Below are positions 9,722-17,235 of a stretch of 25,442 nt of DNA, piece by piece (within the stretch, counting starts at the first letter, position 1; each line of letters starts with the position of its first letter). The DNA is from Gammaproteobacteria bacterium (GTDB taxonomy: Bacteria > Pseudomonadota > Gammaproteobacteria > Pseudomonadales > Pseudomonadaceae): NCBI GenBank assembly GCA_012735335.1, contig JAAYHO010000281.1, positions 1-25,442 on the forward strand. The letters are read 5' to 3'. The notes below the pieces were generated by a model. That model was given only the letters and a program-made list of their open reading frames with translations. It was not told the origin of the DNA and did not search any database. Position numbers and translations under genes: made by a program.

Positions 9722-11044
9722 ATGCAGACAAAGCATTACCGGGTGCTGTACAGGGGAAAACGGGTCGGTGACATGCCCACCGAGCAGGTGCTGGCCAATC
9801 TGGTCGGGCTGGGGCTCGGCGAGGAGCAGGCCCGGCGGTTGCTCAACAGCCGCTCGGCCACCCTCAAGCGGGGCCTGAGCCGCATTCAGGCGGAGAAGTA
9901 TCAGCAGCGCCTGCTGGCTGCCGGGCTGGAAGTGGAGATCGAGGCCGAGCAGGAACAGCTGGCAACCGCTCCCGCTGCGCCTGCCGAGGCACCAGTTGCG
10001 GAACCAGCGCGTTTTGAAGCCCGCGAGCCGACCCGCACACCAGAGCAGGAGGCCCCCACGCGCAAGCGGGTCGAGCGGATACGCTTCACCGGCAGCGGTG
10101 GTGAGTATTTCGGTATCTGGATCGTCAATATCCTGCTGATGATGGTCACCCTGGGCTTCTATGCGCCCTGGGCCAAGGTGCGCAACAATCAGTATTTCTA
10201 TGGACATACACTGATCGACGGCACCAGCTTCCAGTATCTGGCCGACCCCTGGGTGATCTTCCGCGGGCGTTTGGTGGCCATTGGCGCGGTGATCGTCTGG
10301 GTGGTGGTCGGTGAGCTGCTGCCTTTGCTGTCGCTGGGGCTGATGCTGCTGTTCCTGCTGGCGCTGCCCTGGATTGTCATCCGCTCGCTGAAGTTCCATG
10401 CGCTCAACAGCGCCTGGCGCAATATCCGTTTCGACTTCAACGCCAGCTATTCCCAAGCCTTCATGGTGCTGGTGGTGTGGCCGCTGCTGTCGCTGCTCAC
10501 GCTGTTGCTGCTGACGCCCTTCAGTGCCTGGAAGTCGCAGCAGTTCATGATCGATAACGCCCGTTTCGGGCAGATGCCGTTCCGTTTCAAGGCCAGCGCC
10601 GGAGACTATTACCTGTTCTTCCTCAAGATACTCGGCATAGTGCTGGGGATTGTGCTGGTATCTGCGCTGGCCTCGAGTCTGGTCAGCCCGCTGCTGTCGA
10701 TCGTGGTGGGCATGGTCGGTTACCTGATCCTGTTCGGTTTCTTCATGGCCAGCCTGACCAACCTGGCGATGAATTCCACTGCCCTGGGCATGCATGGTTT
10801 CCGGTCGCAGCTTGGCAAGCGCCGCATGGTGTGGATCTACTTCAGCAATACCTTCCTGATTGCCCTGACCCTGGGGCTGTTCACGCCCTGGGCCAAGGTG
10901 CGCATGGCGCGTTACCGGGCCGAGTGCACCAGCGTACTGGTGCATGGTGATCTGGACGGTTTCATTGCCGCTGAACACCAGCATGCCAGTGCTGTGGGGC
11001 AGGAGTTGGGCGACGCCTTCGATCTGGGCGTGTCCTTTGTCTGA
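9722..11044 (+). CDS. DUF898 (YjgN-like) multi-pass membrane protein with N-terminal accessory domain
   Basis: Function unknown. The 440-residue protein has a soluble N-terminal domain (about 1-75; KHYRVLYRGKRVGDMPTEQV, then GLGLGEEQARRLL), a Pro/Ala/Glu-rich linker (about 76-115), then the DUF898/YjgN membrane domain (about 118-430) with six or more hydrophobic segments. The membrane domain looks duplicated: TLGFYAPWAKVRNNQYFYGHT early and TLGLFTPWAKVRMARYRAE late share the TLG(F/L)(Y/F)(A/T)PWAKVR motif. The ATG at 9722 is chosen over the upstream ATG at 9674 because AGGAAGA lies 6 bases before it and homology seems to begin at MQTKHYRVLYRG. The last 8 bases overlap the start of the M48 protease gene, so the two are probably translationally coupled and functionally linked. 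Confidence 0.88.
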   Translation: MQTKHYRVLYRGKRVGDMPTEQVLANLVGLGLGEEQARRLLNSRSATLKRGLSRIQAEKYQQRLLAAGLEVEIEAEQEQLATAPAAPAEAPVAEPARFEAREPTRTPEQEAPTRKRVERIRFTGSGGEYFGIWIVNILLMMVTLGFYAPWAKVRNNQYFYGHTLIDGTSFQYLADPWVIFRGRLVAIGAVIVWVVVGELLPLLSLGLMLLFLLALPWIVIRSLKFHALNSAWRNIRFDFNASYSQAFMVLVVWPLLSLLTLLLLTPFSAWKSQQFMIDNARFGQMPFRFKASAGDYYLFFLKILGIVLGIVLVSALASSLVSPLLSIVVGMVGYLILFGFFMASLTNLAMNSTALGMHGFRSQLGKRRMVWIYFSNTFLIALTLGLFTPWAKVRMARYRAECTSVLVHGDLDGFIAAEHQHASAVGQELGDAFDLGVSFV

Positions 11045-12116
11045 GCAGTGGATCAGCGGGCTGCTGTTTGATGGTCAGCGCAGCAAGGGCTATCCGGCCC
11101 GGCTGTGCCGCCAGCAACAGCGGCTGCTGATCGAGTACGGCGAGGGCGAAGTCCTGCAGCCGCAGCTCAATGAAGTCCGTCTGGGCACCCGGGTAGGGCA
11201 GGCCGGTTACTACCTGCACCTGCCGCAGGGCGCCGCCTTCGAGTCGCCGCAGGGTGATGCCCTGGCGGCGCTGCTCAAGGGCGCCCGGGGTGAGCGCGGC
11301 AGTGGCTGGCTGCAACGCCTGGAAGGCAGCTATCGACTGATCCTGGTCAGCGTGGTCGTGGTGCTGCTGAGTCTGACTCTCGGCGTGCTGTATGGCGTGC
11401 CCTGGCTGTCGCGGCACATTGCCCATGCATTGCCTACGCAGCTGGAGCAGACCATGGGCAATAACGCCCTGTCCACCCTGGAGCGCCTGTGGCTGGAGCC
11501 CACGGCGCTGGATGCGGCGCGTCAGCAGCAGGTGCGCAGCGCCTTTGCTCCCCATCTGCAGCGGCTTGCGGCGCAGTACCCGGGGCATGAATTCAAGGTG
11601 CACTTCCACGCCAGCGAAGCGCTGGGGGCCAATGCGTTGGCCCTGCCGGGCGGGATCATCCTGTTTACCGATGATCTGCTGAAGCTGGCCCAGGATGATG
11701 ACGAGCTGGTCGCCATCCTTGCCCATGAGGCCGGGCATGTGGTGCATCGCCACGGCCTGCGCAATGTGGTGCAGGGCTCGCTGGCGCTGTGGGTGATCGT
11801 TGCCATCACCGGGGATCTGTCCGCCGCCTCGGACTGGCTGGTGACGGTGCCCGCCTTGCTGGTCAGTCTGAACTATTCCCGGGGCATGGAGCGTGAGGCG
11901 GATGACTTTGCGCGGGACTACCTGATTGACAGCAGCGTGGCTCCGGCCCACTTCGCGCATATCCTGCAGAGGTTGGAACAGCAGCGGCCCGGGGATGCTT
12001 CCGAGCAGTCGTCGCCGACTGACAATGACCGCCGCTTGCGCATCCCCGATGTACTCTCCAGCCACCCGGCCACGCCGGAGCGGATCGAGCGTTTCCTCAA
12101 CCCCGGCAGCCGCTGA
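11037..12116 (+). CDS. M48-family membrane-anchored zinc metalloprotease
   Basis: A predicted inner-membrane peptidase of 359 residues. Order: a soluble N-terminal domain (about 1-95, starting SEQWISGLLFDGQRS), a membrane segment (about 101-121, LILVSVVVVLLSLTLG), then an M48 peptidase domain with LAHEAGHVVHRHG, where HEAGH at 230-234 is the zinc site, and EREADDFA at 285-292 supplying the third ligand Glu. GALALPGG-type sequence (NALALPGGIILFTDDLL) before the active site is also family-typical. The start is uncertain: an ATG at 10944 is open but would overlap the DUF898 gene by about 100 bases and adds sequence that looks out-of-frame. I chose TTG at 11037, which overlaps the previous stop by 8 bases. 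The substrate is unknown; quality control of envelope proteins, or action on its DUF898 neighbour, is inference. Confidence 0.85.
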   Translation: MSEQWISGLLFDGQRSKGYPARLCRQQQRLLIEYGEGEVLQPQLNEVRLGTRVGQAGYYLHLPQGAAFESPQGDALAALLKGARGERGSGWLQRLEGSYRLILVSVVVVLLSLTLGVLYGVPWLSRHIAHALPTQLEQTMGNNALSTLERLWLEPTALDAARQQQVRSAFAPHLQRLAAQYPGHEFKVHFHASEALGANALALPGGIILFTDDLLKLAQDDDELVAILAHEAGHVVHRHGLRNVVQGSLALWVIVAITGDLSAASDWLVTVPALLVSLNYSRGMEREADDFARDYLIDSSVAPAHFAHILQRLEQQRPGDASEQSSPTDNDRRLRIPDVLSSHPATPERIERFLNPGSR

Positions 12117-12131
12117 ACAGCTGCCGGTTTT
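12103..12131 (+). terminator. Intrinsic terminator folded across the M48 stop codon
   Basis: CCGGCAGC (12103-12110) and GCTGCCGG (12120-12127) form a perfect 8-bp GC-rich stem with a 9-base loop, followed by TTTT (12128-12131). The stop codon of the protease (12114-12116) lies in the loop, so the left arm is coding sequence. Ribosomes finishing translation could compete with hairpin formation. Confidence 0.7.
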
Positions 12132-12151
12132 CCGATTGTTGCACAGCCGCT

Positions 12152-12180
12152 TTTACCCGGGGTGACGCTCCATGTATCCT
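12152..12180 (+). promoter_or_regulatory. Candidate sigma70 promoter of the Gld-like ABC operon
   Basis: TTTACC at 12152-12157, a 17-base spacer, then TATCCT at 12175-12180; each box matches four of six consensus positions. It lies directly after the preceding terminator and 63 bases before the first ATG of the operon. Confidence 0.4.
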
Positions 12181-12242
12181 TGCGCATTGCGGTGCCCAGC
12201 GGATACTCGGGCACCAACATATCTGGGGGAATGGAAGAGGTC

Positions 12243-13172
12243 ATGATAAAGATAAACAGCCTGACCAAACGCTTTGGTGAGCACGTCGCCGTGGACAATC
12301 TGTCCTTTGAAGTCAGACCGGGGGAAGTGCTCGGGTTTCTCGGGCCCAACGGGGCGGGTAAATCCACCACCATGAAGATGCTCACCGGCTTTCTCACGCC
12401 GGACGGGGGCAGTGCCTCGATCTGTGGCTTCGATATTCGCACGCAGACCCTGCAGGCCCAGCGGCAGATGGGGTATCTGCCCGAAGGCGCGCCCTGCTAC
12501 GGGGATATGCGGGTCAAGGGGTTCTTGCAGTTCATTGCCGAGGTGCGCGGCCTGCGCGGTGCCGAGCGCCAGCGTCAGGTAGCCCGGGCGGTGGAGCAAC
12601 TGCAGCTGGAAGGGGTGCTGGGGCAGAGCATCGACACCCTGTCCAAGGGCTTCAAGCGCCGGGTCGGTCTGGCCCAGGCCATCCTGCATGATCCGCAGGT
12701 GCTGATTCTCGACGAGCCCACCGACGGCCTCGATCCCAACCAGAAGCACCAGGTACGCGGGCTGATCCAGCAACTGGCCAGCGACAGCAACAAGATTGTG
12801 GTGATCTCCACGCATATTCTCGAAGAGGTCAGTGCGGTATGCAGCCGGGCGGTGGTGATTGCCCGTGGTCGCCTGCTGGCCGATGGCACCCCGGAGGAGC
12901 TGGAGGCCCGTTCGACTTACCACCAGGCGGTCAGTGTACTGCTGCAGCAGCCGGTGGACATCCAGCCGCTGCGGGCGCTGCCCGGGGTCAGGGATATCGA
13001 GGTCAGCCGTGATGGGCACGAACTGACGGTGCTGGCCGAGCCGGGCGCGGTGATCTTCCCGCAGATCGGCGAATATGCCCGCCAGCAGCAGTGGCAGGTC
13101 AGGGAGTTATCAGTCGAACGGGGCCGTCTGGATGATGTGTTCCGTCGTCTGACTGCGGAGGAGGCCGCATGA
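12243..13172 (+). CDS. ABC transporter ATP-binding protein (GldA/CcmA type)
   Basis: ATPase of a predicted ABC-2 exporter, 309 residues. Walker A GPNGAGKST at 34-42, signature region LSKGFKRRVGLAQA at 133-146, Walker B VLILDEP at 153-159 followed by TDGLDPNQ, and the switch His in ISTHILEE at 191. A C-terminal domain (about 220-309) follows, as in GldA-type and drug-exporter ATPases. The ORF is open to 12162, but family proteins begin at MIKI, so ATG 12243 is chosen; GGAAGAGG at 12233-12240 lies close in front. An ATG at 12231 (MEEVMIKI) is the alternative. The stop overlaps the permease start by 4 bases. The linkage to a GldG-type protein and a DUF4340 protein marks this as the Gld-like exporter. 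Cargo is unknown. Confidence 0.93.
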   Translation: MIKINSLTKRFGEHVAVDNLSFEVRPGEVLGFLGPNGAGKSTTMKMLTGFLTPDGGSASICGFDIRTQTLQAQRQMGYLPEGAPCYGDMRVKGFLQFIAEVRGLRGAERQRQVARAVEQLQLEGVLGQSIDTLSKGFKRRVGLAQAILHDPQVLILDEPTDGLDPNQKHQVRGLIQQLASDSNKIVVISTHILEEVSAVCSRAVVIARGRLLADGTPEELEARSTYHQAVSVLLQQPVDIQPLRALPGVRDIEVSRDGHELTVLAEPGAVIFPQIGEYARQQQWQVRELSVERGRLDDVFRRLTAEEAA

Positions 13173-13903
13173 AAAGTCTGGGTGTGATCTTCAAGCGCGA
13201 GCTGGCCAGCTACTTTGCTACGCCGCTGGCGTATATCTTCATCGTCATCTTTCTGGTGCTGTCGGCAGTATTCACCTTCTACCTGGGTGGCTTCTACGAA
13301 GGCGGTCAGGCGGACCTGATTCCCTTCTTCAACTTCCACCCCTGGCTGTACCTGTTTCTGGTACCGGCGGTGGCCATGCGCCTGTGGGCCGAGGAGCGCA
13401 AGTCCGGCACCATCGAGCTGCTGATGACCCTGCCGGTATCCCGTACCGACATGGTGCTGGGCAAGTTCCTCGCCGCCTGGGTGTTTGTCGGTATCGCCCT
13501 GCTGCTGACCTTCCCGATCATCATCACGGTCAACTATCTGGGCTCGCCGGACAACGGCGCGATCTTCACCGGCTATCTGGGCAGCTGGCTGCTGGCCGGG
13601 GGCTATCTGGCCATCGGCTCGTGCATGTCGGCCCTGACCCGCAACCAGGTGATCGCCTTCATCCTCAGCGTGGTGGCCTGTTTCGTGTTCATCGTCAGCG
13701 GCTTCCCGCTGGTGCTGGATCTGTTCAGCGGCTGGGCACCCCAGTGGCTGCTGGATGCCATTGCCTCACTCAGTTTCCTGATCCGCTTCGATGCCATCAG
13801 CAAGGGTGTACTGGATCTGCGTGACCTGCTGTATTTCATCTCGCTGATGGCGGCCTGGCTGCTGGCTACCGCGATCGTCATCGACCTGAAAAAGGCCGAT
13901 TGA
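13169..13903 (+). CDS. ABC-2 type permease (GldF-like)
   Basis: Membrane subunit partnered with the ATPase just upstream. The 244 residues have about six hydrophobic segments (roughly 20-40, 57-72, 97-121, 133-152, 161-181, 218-238). It carries the ABC-2/GldF feature of a charged loop after the second segment, RLWAEERKSGTIELLMTLPVSRTD (given here in parts: RLWAEERKSGT, then ELLMTLPVS at about 83-91), a pattern shared with NosY and GldF. The ATG at 13169 sits in an ATGA overlap with the ATPase stop and has GGAGGAGG at 13157-13164, so translation is coupled. The stop lies 17 bases before the GldG-type gene. Confidence 0.92.
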   Translation: MKSLGVIFKRELASYFATPLAYIFIVIFLVLSAVFTFYLGGFYEGGQADLIPFFNFHPWLYLFLVPAVAMRLWAEERKSGTIELLMTLPVSRTDMVLGKFLAAWVFVGIALLLTFPIIITVNYLGSPDNGAIFTGYLGSWLLAGGYLAIGSCMSALTRNQVIAFILSVVACFVFIVSGFPLVLDLFSGWAPQWLLDAIASLSFLIRFDAISKGVLDLRDLLYFISLMAAWLLATAIVIDLKKAD

Positions 13904-13920
13904 GGCAAAGGAGAACAAGC

Positions 13921-15765
13921 ATGAAACGATTGATGTATTCCGGCACCGGCCTGCTGTTGCTGCTGCTGGCCTTCATTGCCTTCAATATCAGTACCGGCAC
14001 TCTGCTGCCCGGGGCCCGGCTGGACCTGACCGAGCAGAAGCTGTACACCATTTCCGACGGCACCCGGCAGATCCTCAGGGATCTGGACGAGCCGGTGACC
14101 CTGTACTTCTTCTTCTCCCAGCGCGCCAGCAAGGACCTGGTAGTGCTGCGCAACTACGCGCGTCGAGTCGAAGAGATGCTCCGCGAGTACGAGCGGGTGG
14201 CCGATGGCAAGCTGCAACTGCACATCATCGACCCGCAGCCTTTCTCCGAGGCCGAGGACCGGGCGGCGGAGTTCGGTCTGCAGGCGGTGCCCCTGAGCCA
14301 GACCGGCGAGCAGCTGTACTTCGGCCTGGCCGGTACCAATGAGCTGGCCCAGCGGGAAATCATTCCGTTCTTCGCCCTGGAACAGGAAGGGCTGCTGGAG
14401 TATGAGCTGAGCCGCCTGATCAACAGTCTGGCGCAGCTGGAAAAACCGCAGATCGGTCTGATCTCCGGCCTGCCGCTGGCGGGCGGGATGAACCCGATGA
14501 CCGGCCAGCCCAGCGCGCCCTGGGTGGCCTACGAGCAGCTGCAGCAGGTATTCAGCGTGCAGGAACTGGATGCCGATCTGGATGCCATTCCCGACGAGGT
14601 GGATGTACTGCTGCTGGTACACCCGAAGATCCTCAGCGAAGCCACCCTGTTTGCTATCGACCAGTTCGTGCTCGGCGGCGGCAAGCTGCTGGCCTTCATC
14701 GACCCGCTGGCGGAAGCCGATCAGAGCATGGAAGCCATGATGGACGGCATGGCCGATGGCAAGGCCTCGGATCTGACACCGCTGCTGCAGACCTGGGGCG
14801 TGCAGTACGACCCCGAACAGGTGGTGCTGGATGCCCGTCTGGGCATGTCGGTCAGCCGCGGCCAGGGGCAACTGCCCGCACGGCATATCGGCTGGCTGGA
14901 GGTGGAAAAGCAGTTCATGAGCGCCGAGGATACCGTCACCGCACCGCTGCAGCTGCTGACCGTGGCTACCGCCGGTGCGCTGCAGCCGATGGCGGGGGCC
15001 AGCACCGAATTCCTGCCGCTGCTGTCGAGCAGTGCCCACAGTGCCCTGACCCCGAGCAGTCGATTCGGCAATCTGCAGGACCCCGAAGCTCTGCTCAACG
15101 GCTTCAAGGCTGACGACCAGCTCTATCACTTTGCCGCTCGCCTGCAGGGCCCGGCGTCCACCGCCTACCCGCAGGGGCTGGAAGGGCGTCAGCCGAGCCT
15201 GACCGAGGCGGCCAATATCAATGTCATGCTGATCGCCGATACCGACCTGCTCACCGACCGCATGTGGGTGCAGGTGCAGGACTTCTTCGGCCAGCGCATC
15301 CCCCAGCCCTGGGCGGACAACGGTGGTTTGCTGATCAATGCGCTGGATAACCTGTCCGGCTCCGAAGCGCTGATCAGCGTGCGCTCGCGTGGGGACTTCA
15401 GTCGTCCCTTCACCGTGGTGGAGGAGCTGCAGCGCCAGGCCGAGAGCCGTTATCGGGCCAGCGAACGACGTCTGCAGGAGCAGCTGGAACAGACCGAGCA
15501 GCGTCTGCTGGAATTGCAGCAGGGCCAGGACCCGGCGCAGCTGACCGAGCTGAGCAGCGAGCAGGAGGCGGCAATCCAGCGTTTCCTGGATGAAAAGCTG
15601 ACCATCCGCAAACAGCTGCGCGATGTGCGTTATGAACTCAACGCCGATATCGAGCGCCTGGGCACCCAGCTCAAGGTCCTCAATATCGTCGCGGTACCGG
15701 CGCTGCTGACCCTGGGCGTATTGCTCTGGTGGCTGGCCGGGCGACTGCGGCGGCGCAGCGCCTGA
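13921..15765 (+). CDS. GldG-type ABC auxiliary membrane protein
   Basis: A 614-residue protein of the GldG / ABC-transporter auxiliary family. It has one N-terminal membrane segment (about 7-22; a run of leucines then FIAFNIS), a large periplasmic part with RLDLTEQKLYTISDGT near 37-52 (a hallmark of GldG proteins), VTLYFFFS near 61-68 and a middle domain with VLLLVHP and LLAFIDPLAEAD. A Gln/Glu-rich coiled coil covers about 505-575, and a second membrane segment (about 583-603) ends in an Arg-rich tail. The ORF is open to 13900, but ATG 13921 has AAAGGAGA at 13907-13914, spaced by 6 bases. In Bacteroidetes GldG works with GldA and GldF in gliding; pseudomonads do not glide, so its role here is unknown. 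Confidence 0.9.
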   Translation: MKRLMYSGTGLLLLLLAFIAFNISTGTLLPGARLDLTEQKLYTISDGTRQILRDLDEPVTLYFFFSQRASKDLVVLRNYARRVEEMLREYERVADGKLQLHIIDPQPFSEAEDRAAEFGLQAVPLSQTGEQLYFGLAGTNELAQREIIPFFALEQEGLLEYELSRLINSLAQLEKPQIGLISGLPLAGGMNPMTGQPSAPWVAYEQLQQVFSVQELDADLDAIPDEVDVLLLVHPKILSEATLFAIDQFVLGGGKLLAFIDPLAEADQSMEAMMDGMADGKASDLTPLLQTWGVQYDPEQVVLDARLGMSVSRGQGQLPARHIGWLEVEKQFMSAEDTVTAPLQLLTVATAGALQPMAGASTEFLPLLSSSAHSALTPSSRFGNLQDPEALLNGFKADDQLYHFAARLQGPASTAYPQGLEGRQPSLTEAANINVMLIADTDLLTDRMWVQVQDFFGQRIPQPWADNGGLLINALDNLSGSEALISVRSRGDFSRPFTVVEELQRQAESRYRASERRLQEQLEQTEQRLLELQQGQDPAQLTELSSEQEAAIQRFLDEKLTIRKQLRDVRYELNADIERLGTQLKVLNIVAVPALLTLGVLLWWLAGRLRRRSA

Positions 15766-15780
15766 GGGGGAGGGACGGAC

Positions 15781-16758
15781 ATGCGAAACAAGCTGTTGAT
15801 TCTGGCGGTACTGGTGGTACTGATTGTGGCTGCCGTGGCGCTGCAACTGCGCAGCGGCGACCGGGTCGATGAACTGGCCAGCCGCGAGCTGCTGTCGACC
15901 GAGCAGTTGCAGCAACTGGCCGCGCTGGAGCGCATCAGCCTCAGCCGGGGTGACTCCCGGGTGGAGCTGGCGCAGTTCGACGGCAACTGGGGAGTACTCA
16001 GCCATGCGGGCTTCCCGGTGCAGCAGGAACGCCTGGCGGCGCTGCTGCATGCCCTGCGCGGGGCCCGGGTAATCGAGGAGAAGACCAGCAACCCCGACCA
16101 CCATGCCCGCCTCGGGCTGGCGCTTGCCGACTCGGATAACCCGGCCCTGGAGGTGCGCCTGCACGCCGCCGGACAGGATTTCGGCGTGGTTTACGGTAGC
16201 CCGGTGGGCAGCGGCCAACTGGTGCGCTTTGTCGATACCGATCAGGTACTGCTGATCAATCGACCGTTCAACATGTCGGTCAATCCCACCGATTGGCTGG
16301 CGCTGCGGGTGGTGGATATTCCCCTGACCCGGGTTGCCAGTGCCCGCTGGGAGCATGCCGATGGCGAGGTGCTGGAGCTGAGCAAACAGGCCGAAGGGGA
16401 TTACAACCTGCAGCTGGACGGGCTCAGTGACGCGGAACAGGGCGGTAACGAGCGCTGGATCAACAGCATGGTGCTGGCGCTGGTCAACCTGAGTGCACAG
16501 AGCGTCGCCCTGCGCGAGGAGCTGGCGCTGCCCGAACCGCTGCTGCGCATGCAGGTCAACAGCTGGGCAGGCTCCGAGCTGCAGGCCAGTCTGTACGACA
16601 TTGATGGCCGCTACTGGCTGCTGATGGACAGTTTCAGCCAGGCCGAGGAAGACAGCGAACTGCAGGTCAATGCCGATCCGCGCTGGGCCTACCAGATCGG
16701 TATCGGCCAGCTGGAGCAGCTCAACAAGCGCCAGGCGGACATCATCCGCACTCCCTGA
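15781..16758 (+). CDS. DUF4340 protein, last gene of the Gld-like operon
   Basis: A 325-residue predicted inner-membrane-anchored periplasmic protein. Residues 5-22 are one hydrophobic segment (LLILAVLVVLIVAAVAL) acting as signal anchor. The rest is a beta-rich repetitive part typical of DUF4340, with the recurring pattern 'GxW.l' and comparisons such as FDGNWGVLSHAG (about 62-73), GVVYGSPVGSG and a second half with DGRYWLLMDSF. A purine-rich ribosome binding site (GGGGGAGGGA) sits directly before the ATG, 15 bases after the GldG-type stop. DUF4340 genes are often the fourth member of such clusters. Its biochemical function is unknown. The operon probably ends here, at the hairpin at 16781-16816. 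Confidence 0.88.
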   Translation: MRNKLLILAVLVVLIVAAVALQLRSGDRVDELASRELLSTEQLQQLAALERISLSRGDSRVELAQFDGNWGVLSHAGFPVQQERLAALLHALRGARVIEEKTSNPDHHARLGLALADSDNPALEVRLHAAGQDFGVVYGSPVGSGQLVRFVDTDQVLLINRPFNMSVNPTDWLALRVVDIPLTRVASARWEHADGEVLELSKQAEGDYNLQLDGLSDAEQGGNERWINSMVLALVNLSAQSVALREELALPEPLLRMQVNSWAGSELQASLYDIDGRYWLLMDSFSQAEEDSELQVNADPRWAYQIGIGQLEQLNKRQADIIRTP

Positions 16759-16780
16759 TCTCCCCTCTGACAGATCCGCT

Positions 16781-16816
16781 CCGGCTGCCTGGCAATTAAA
16801 ATCCGCTTGCAGCCGG
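16781..16816 (+). terminator. Hairpin after the Gld-like operon
   Basis: CCGGCTGC (16781-16788) and GCAGCCGG (16809-16816) are a perfect 8-bp inverted repeat with a 20-base AT-rich loop. It lies 22 bases after the last stop and ends 7 bases before the -35 of the cold-shock promoter. There is no clear T-tract, so termination is plausible but not certain. Confidence 0.45.
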
Positions 16817-16823
16817 ACCGGGT

Positions 16824-16852
16824 TTGACTAGAATCGAAGCACGGCCTCTATA
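16824..16852 (+). promoter_or_regulatory. Sigma70 promoter of the cold-shock gene
   Basis: TTGACT at 16824-16829 (5 of 6 consensus bases), a 17-base spacer, then TCTATA at 16847-16852, with TATAAA overlapping one step further. This is the best sigma70 match I noticed in the window. The start site would be near 16859, giving a leader of about 165 nt before the ATG at 17026. Confidence 0.65.
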
Positions 16853-16856
16853 AACA

Positions 16857-17025
16857 TTATTCCAGGTGGGGCGTATGTCCGGCTTGCCGACAGCGCCCCC
16901 CATGCCGGGCGCAATGCTGTATCAGATTTCGCACCAGCTGATGAATCAAGGTTGAACGGAGTGTCGCTTTTGCCACTCCGGGCATTCCGGGTGGCGTGGA
17001 TCACGGTGATGTGGAGATTGTGGGA
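16857..17025 (+). promoter_or_regulatory. Long 5' leader of the cold-shock mRNA with internal hairpin
   Basis: The predicted leader has no gene-like ORF. It contains CGGAGTG (16957-16963) paired with CACTCCG (16974-16980), a 7-bp stem with a 10-base loop, about 45 bases before the start codon. Long structured leaders are known for cspA-type mRNAs in E. coli, where they change fold with temperature. Whether this one does is inference. GGAG at 17013-17016 is the ribosome binding site. Confidence 0.45.
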
Positions 17026-17235
17026 ATGTCTGATCGGCAAACCGGTACGGTTAAATGGTTCAACGACGCCAAGGGCTTTGGCTTCATTCAATGTGAGTCC
17101 GGCCCGGACGTGTTTGTACACTTCCGTGCCATTCGAGGTGAAGGACACCGCACGCTGGTGGAAGGCCAGAAGGTGGAATTCAATGTCACTCAAGGCCAGA
17201 AGGGGCTGCAGGCTGAGGATGTCTCAGCACTTTGA
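17026..17235 (+). CDS. Cold-shock domain protein (CspA family)
   Basis: A 69-residue single-stranded nucleic-acid-binding protein, probably an RNA chaperone. [17 protein letters not shown] (residues 6-22) contains RNP1 (KGFGFI), and DVFVHF carries RNP2. The middle loop [20 protein letters not shown] and the end KGLQAEDVS resemble pseudomonad single-domain cold-shock proteins, and the length is normal for the family. The ORF is open to 16996, but MSDRQTG at 17026 is the family start and has GGAG 9 bases upstream. The stop overlaps the TTG start of the next small ORF. The group (csp, rlmA, dapE nearby) recalls P. aeruginosa PA1159-PA1162, from memory. It may be cold-induced or constitutive; the sequence cannot say. 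Confidence 0.95.
   Translation: MSDRQTGTVKWFNDAKGFGFIQCESGPDVFVHFRAIRGEGHRTLVEGQKVEFNVTQGQKGLQAEDVSAL

Noticed and set aside
9587..10984. A 465-codon minus-strand frame opposite the DUF898 gene
   Set aside because: Antisense shadow of a well-supported membrane protein; its product is Gln/His-rich with no domain.
13603..16356. A 917-codon open frame on the minus strand opposite the Gld-like operon
   Set aside because: It covers three genes on the plus strand that have clear domains and ribosome binding sites; GC-rich third positions leave few stop codons in the antisense frame. It has no recognisable motif and is Gln/His/Arg-rich.
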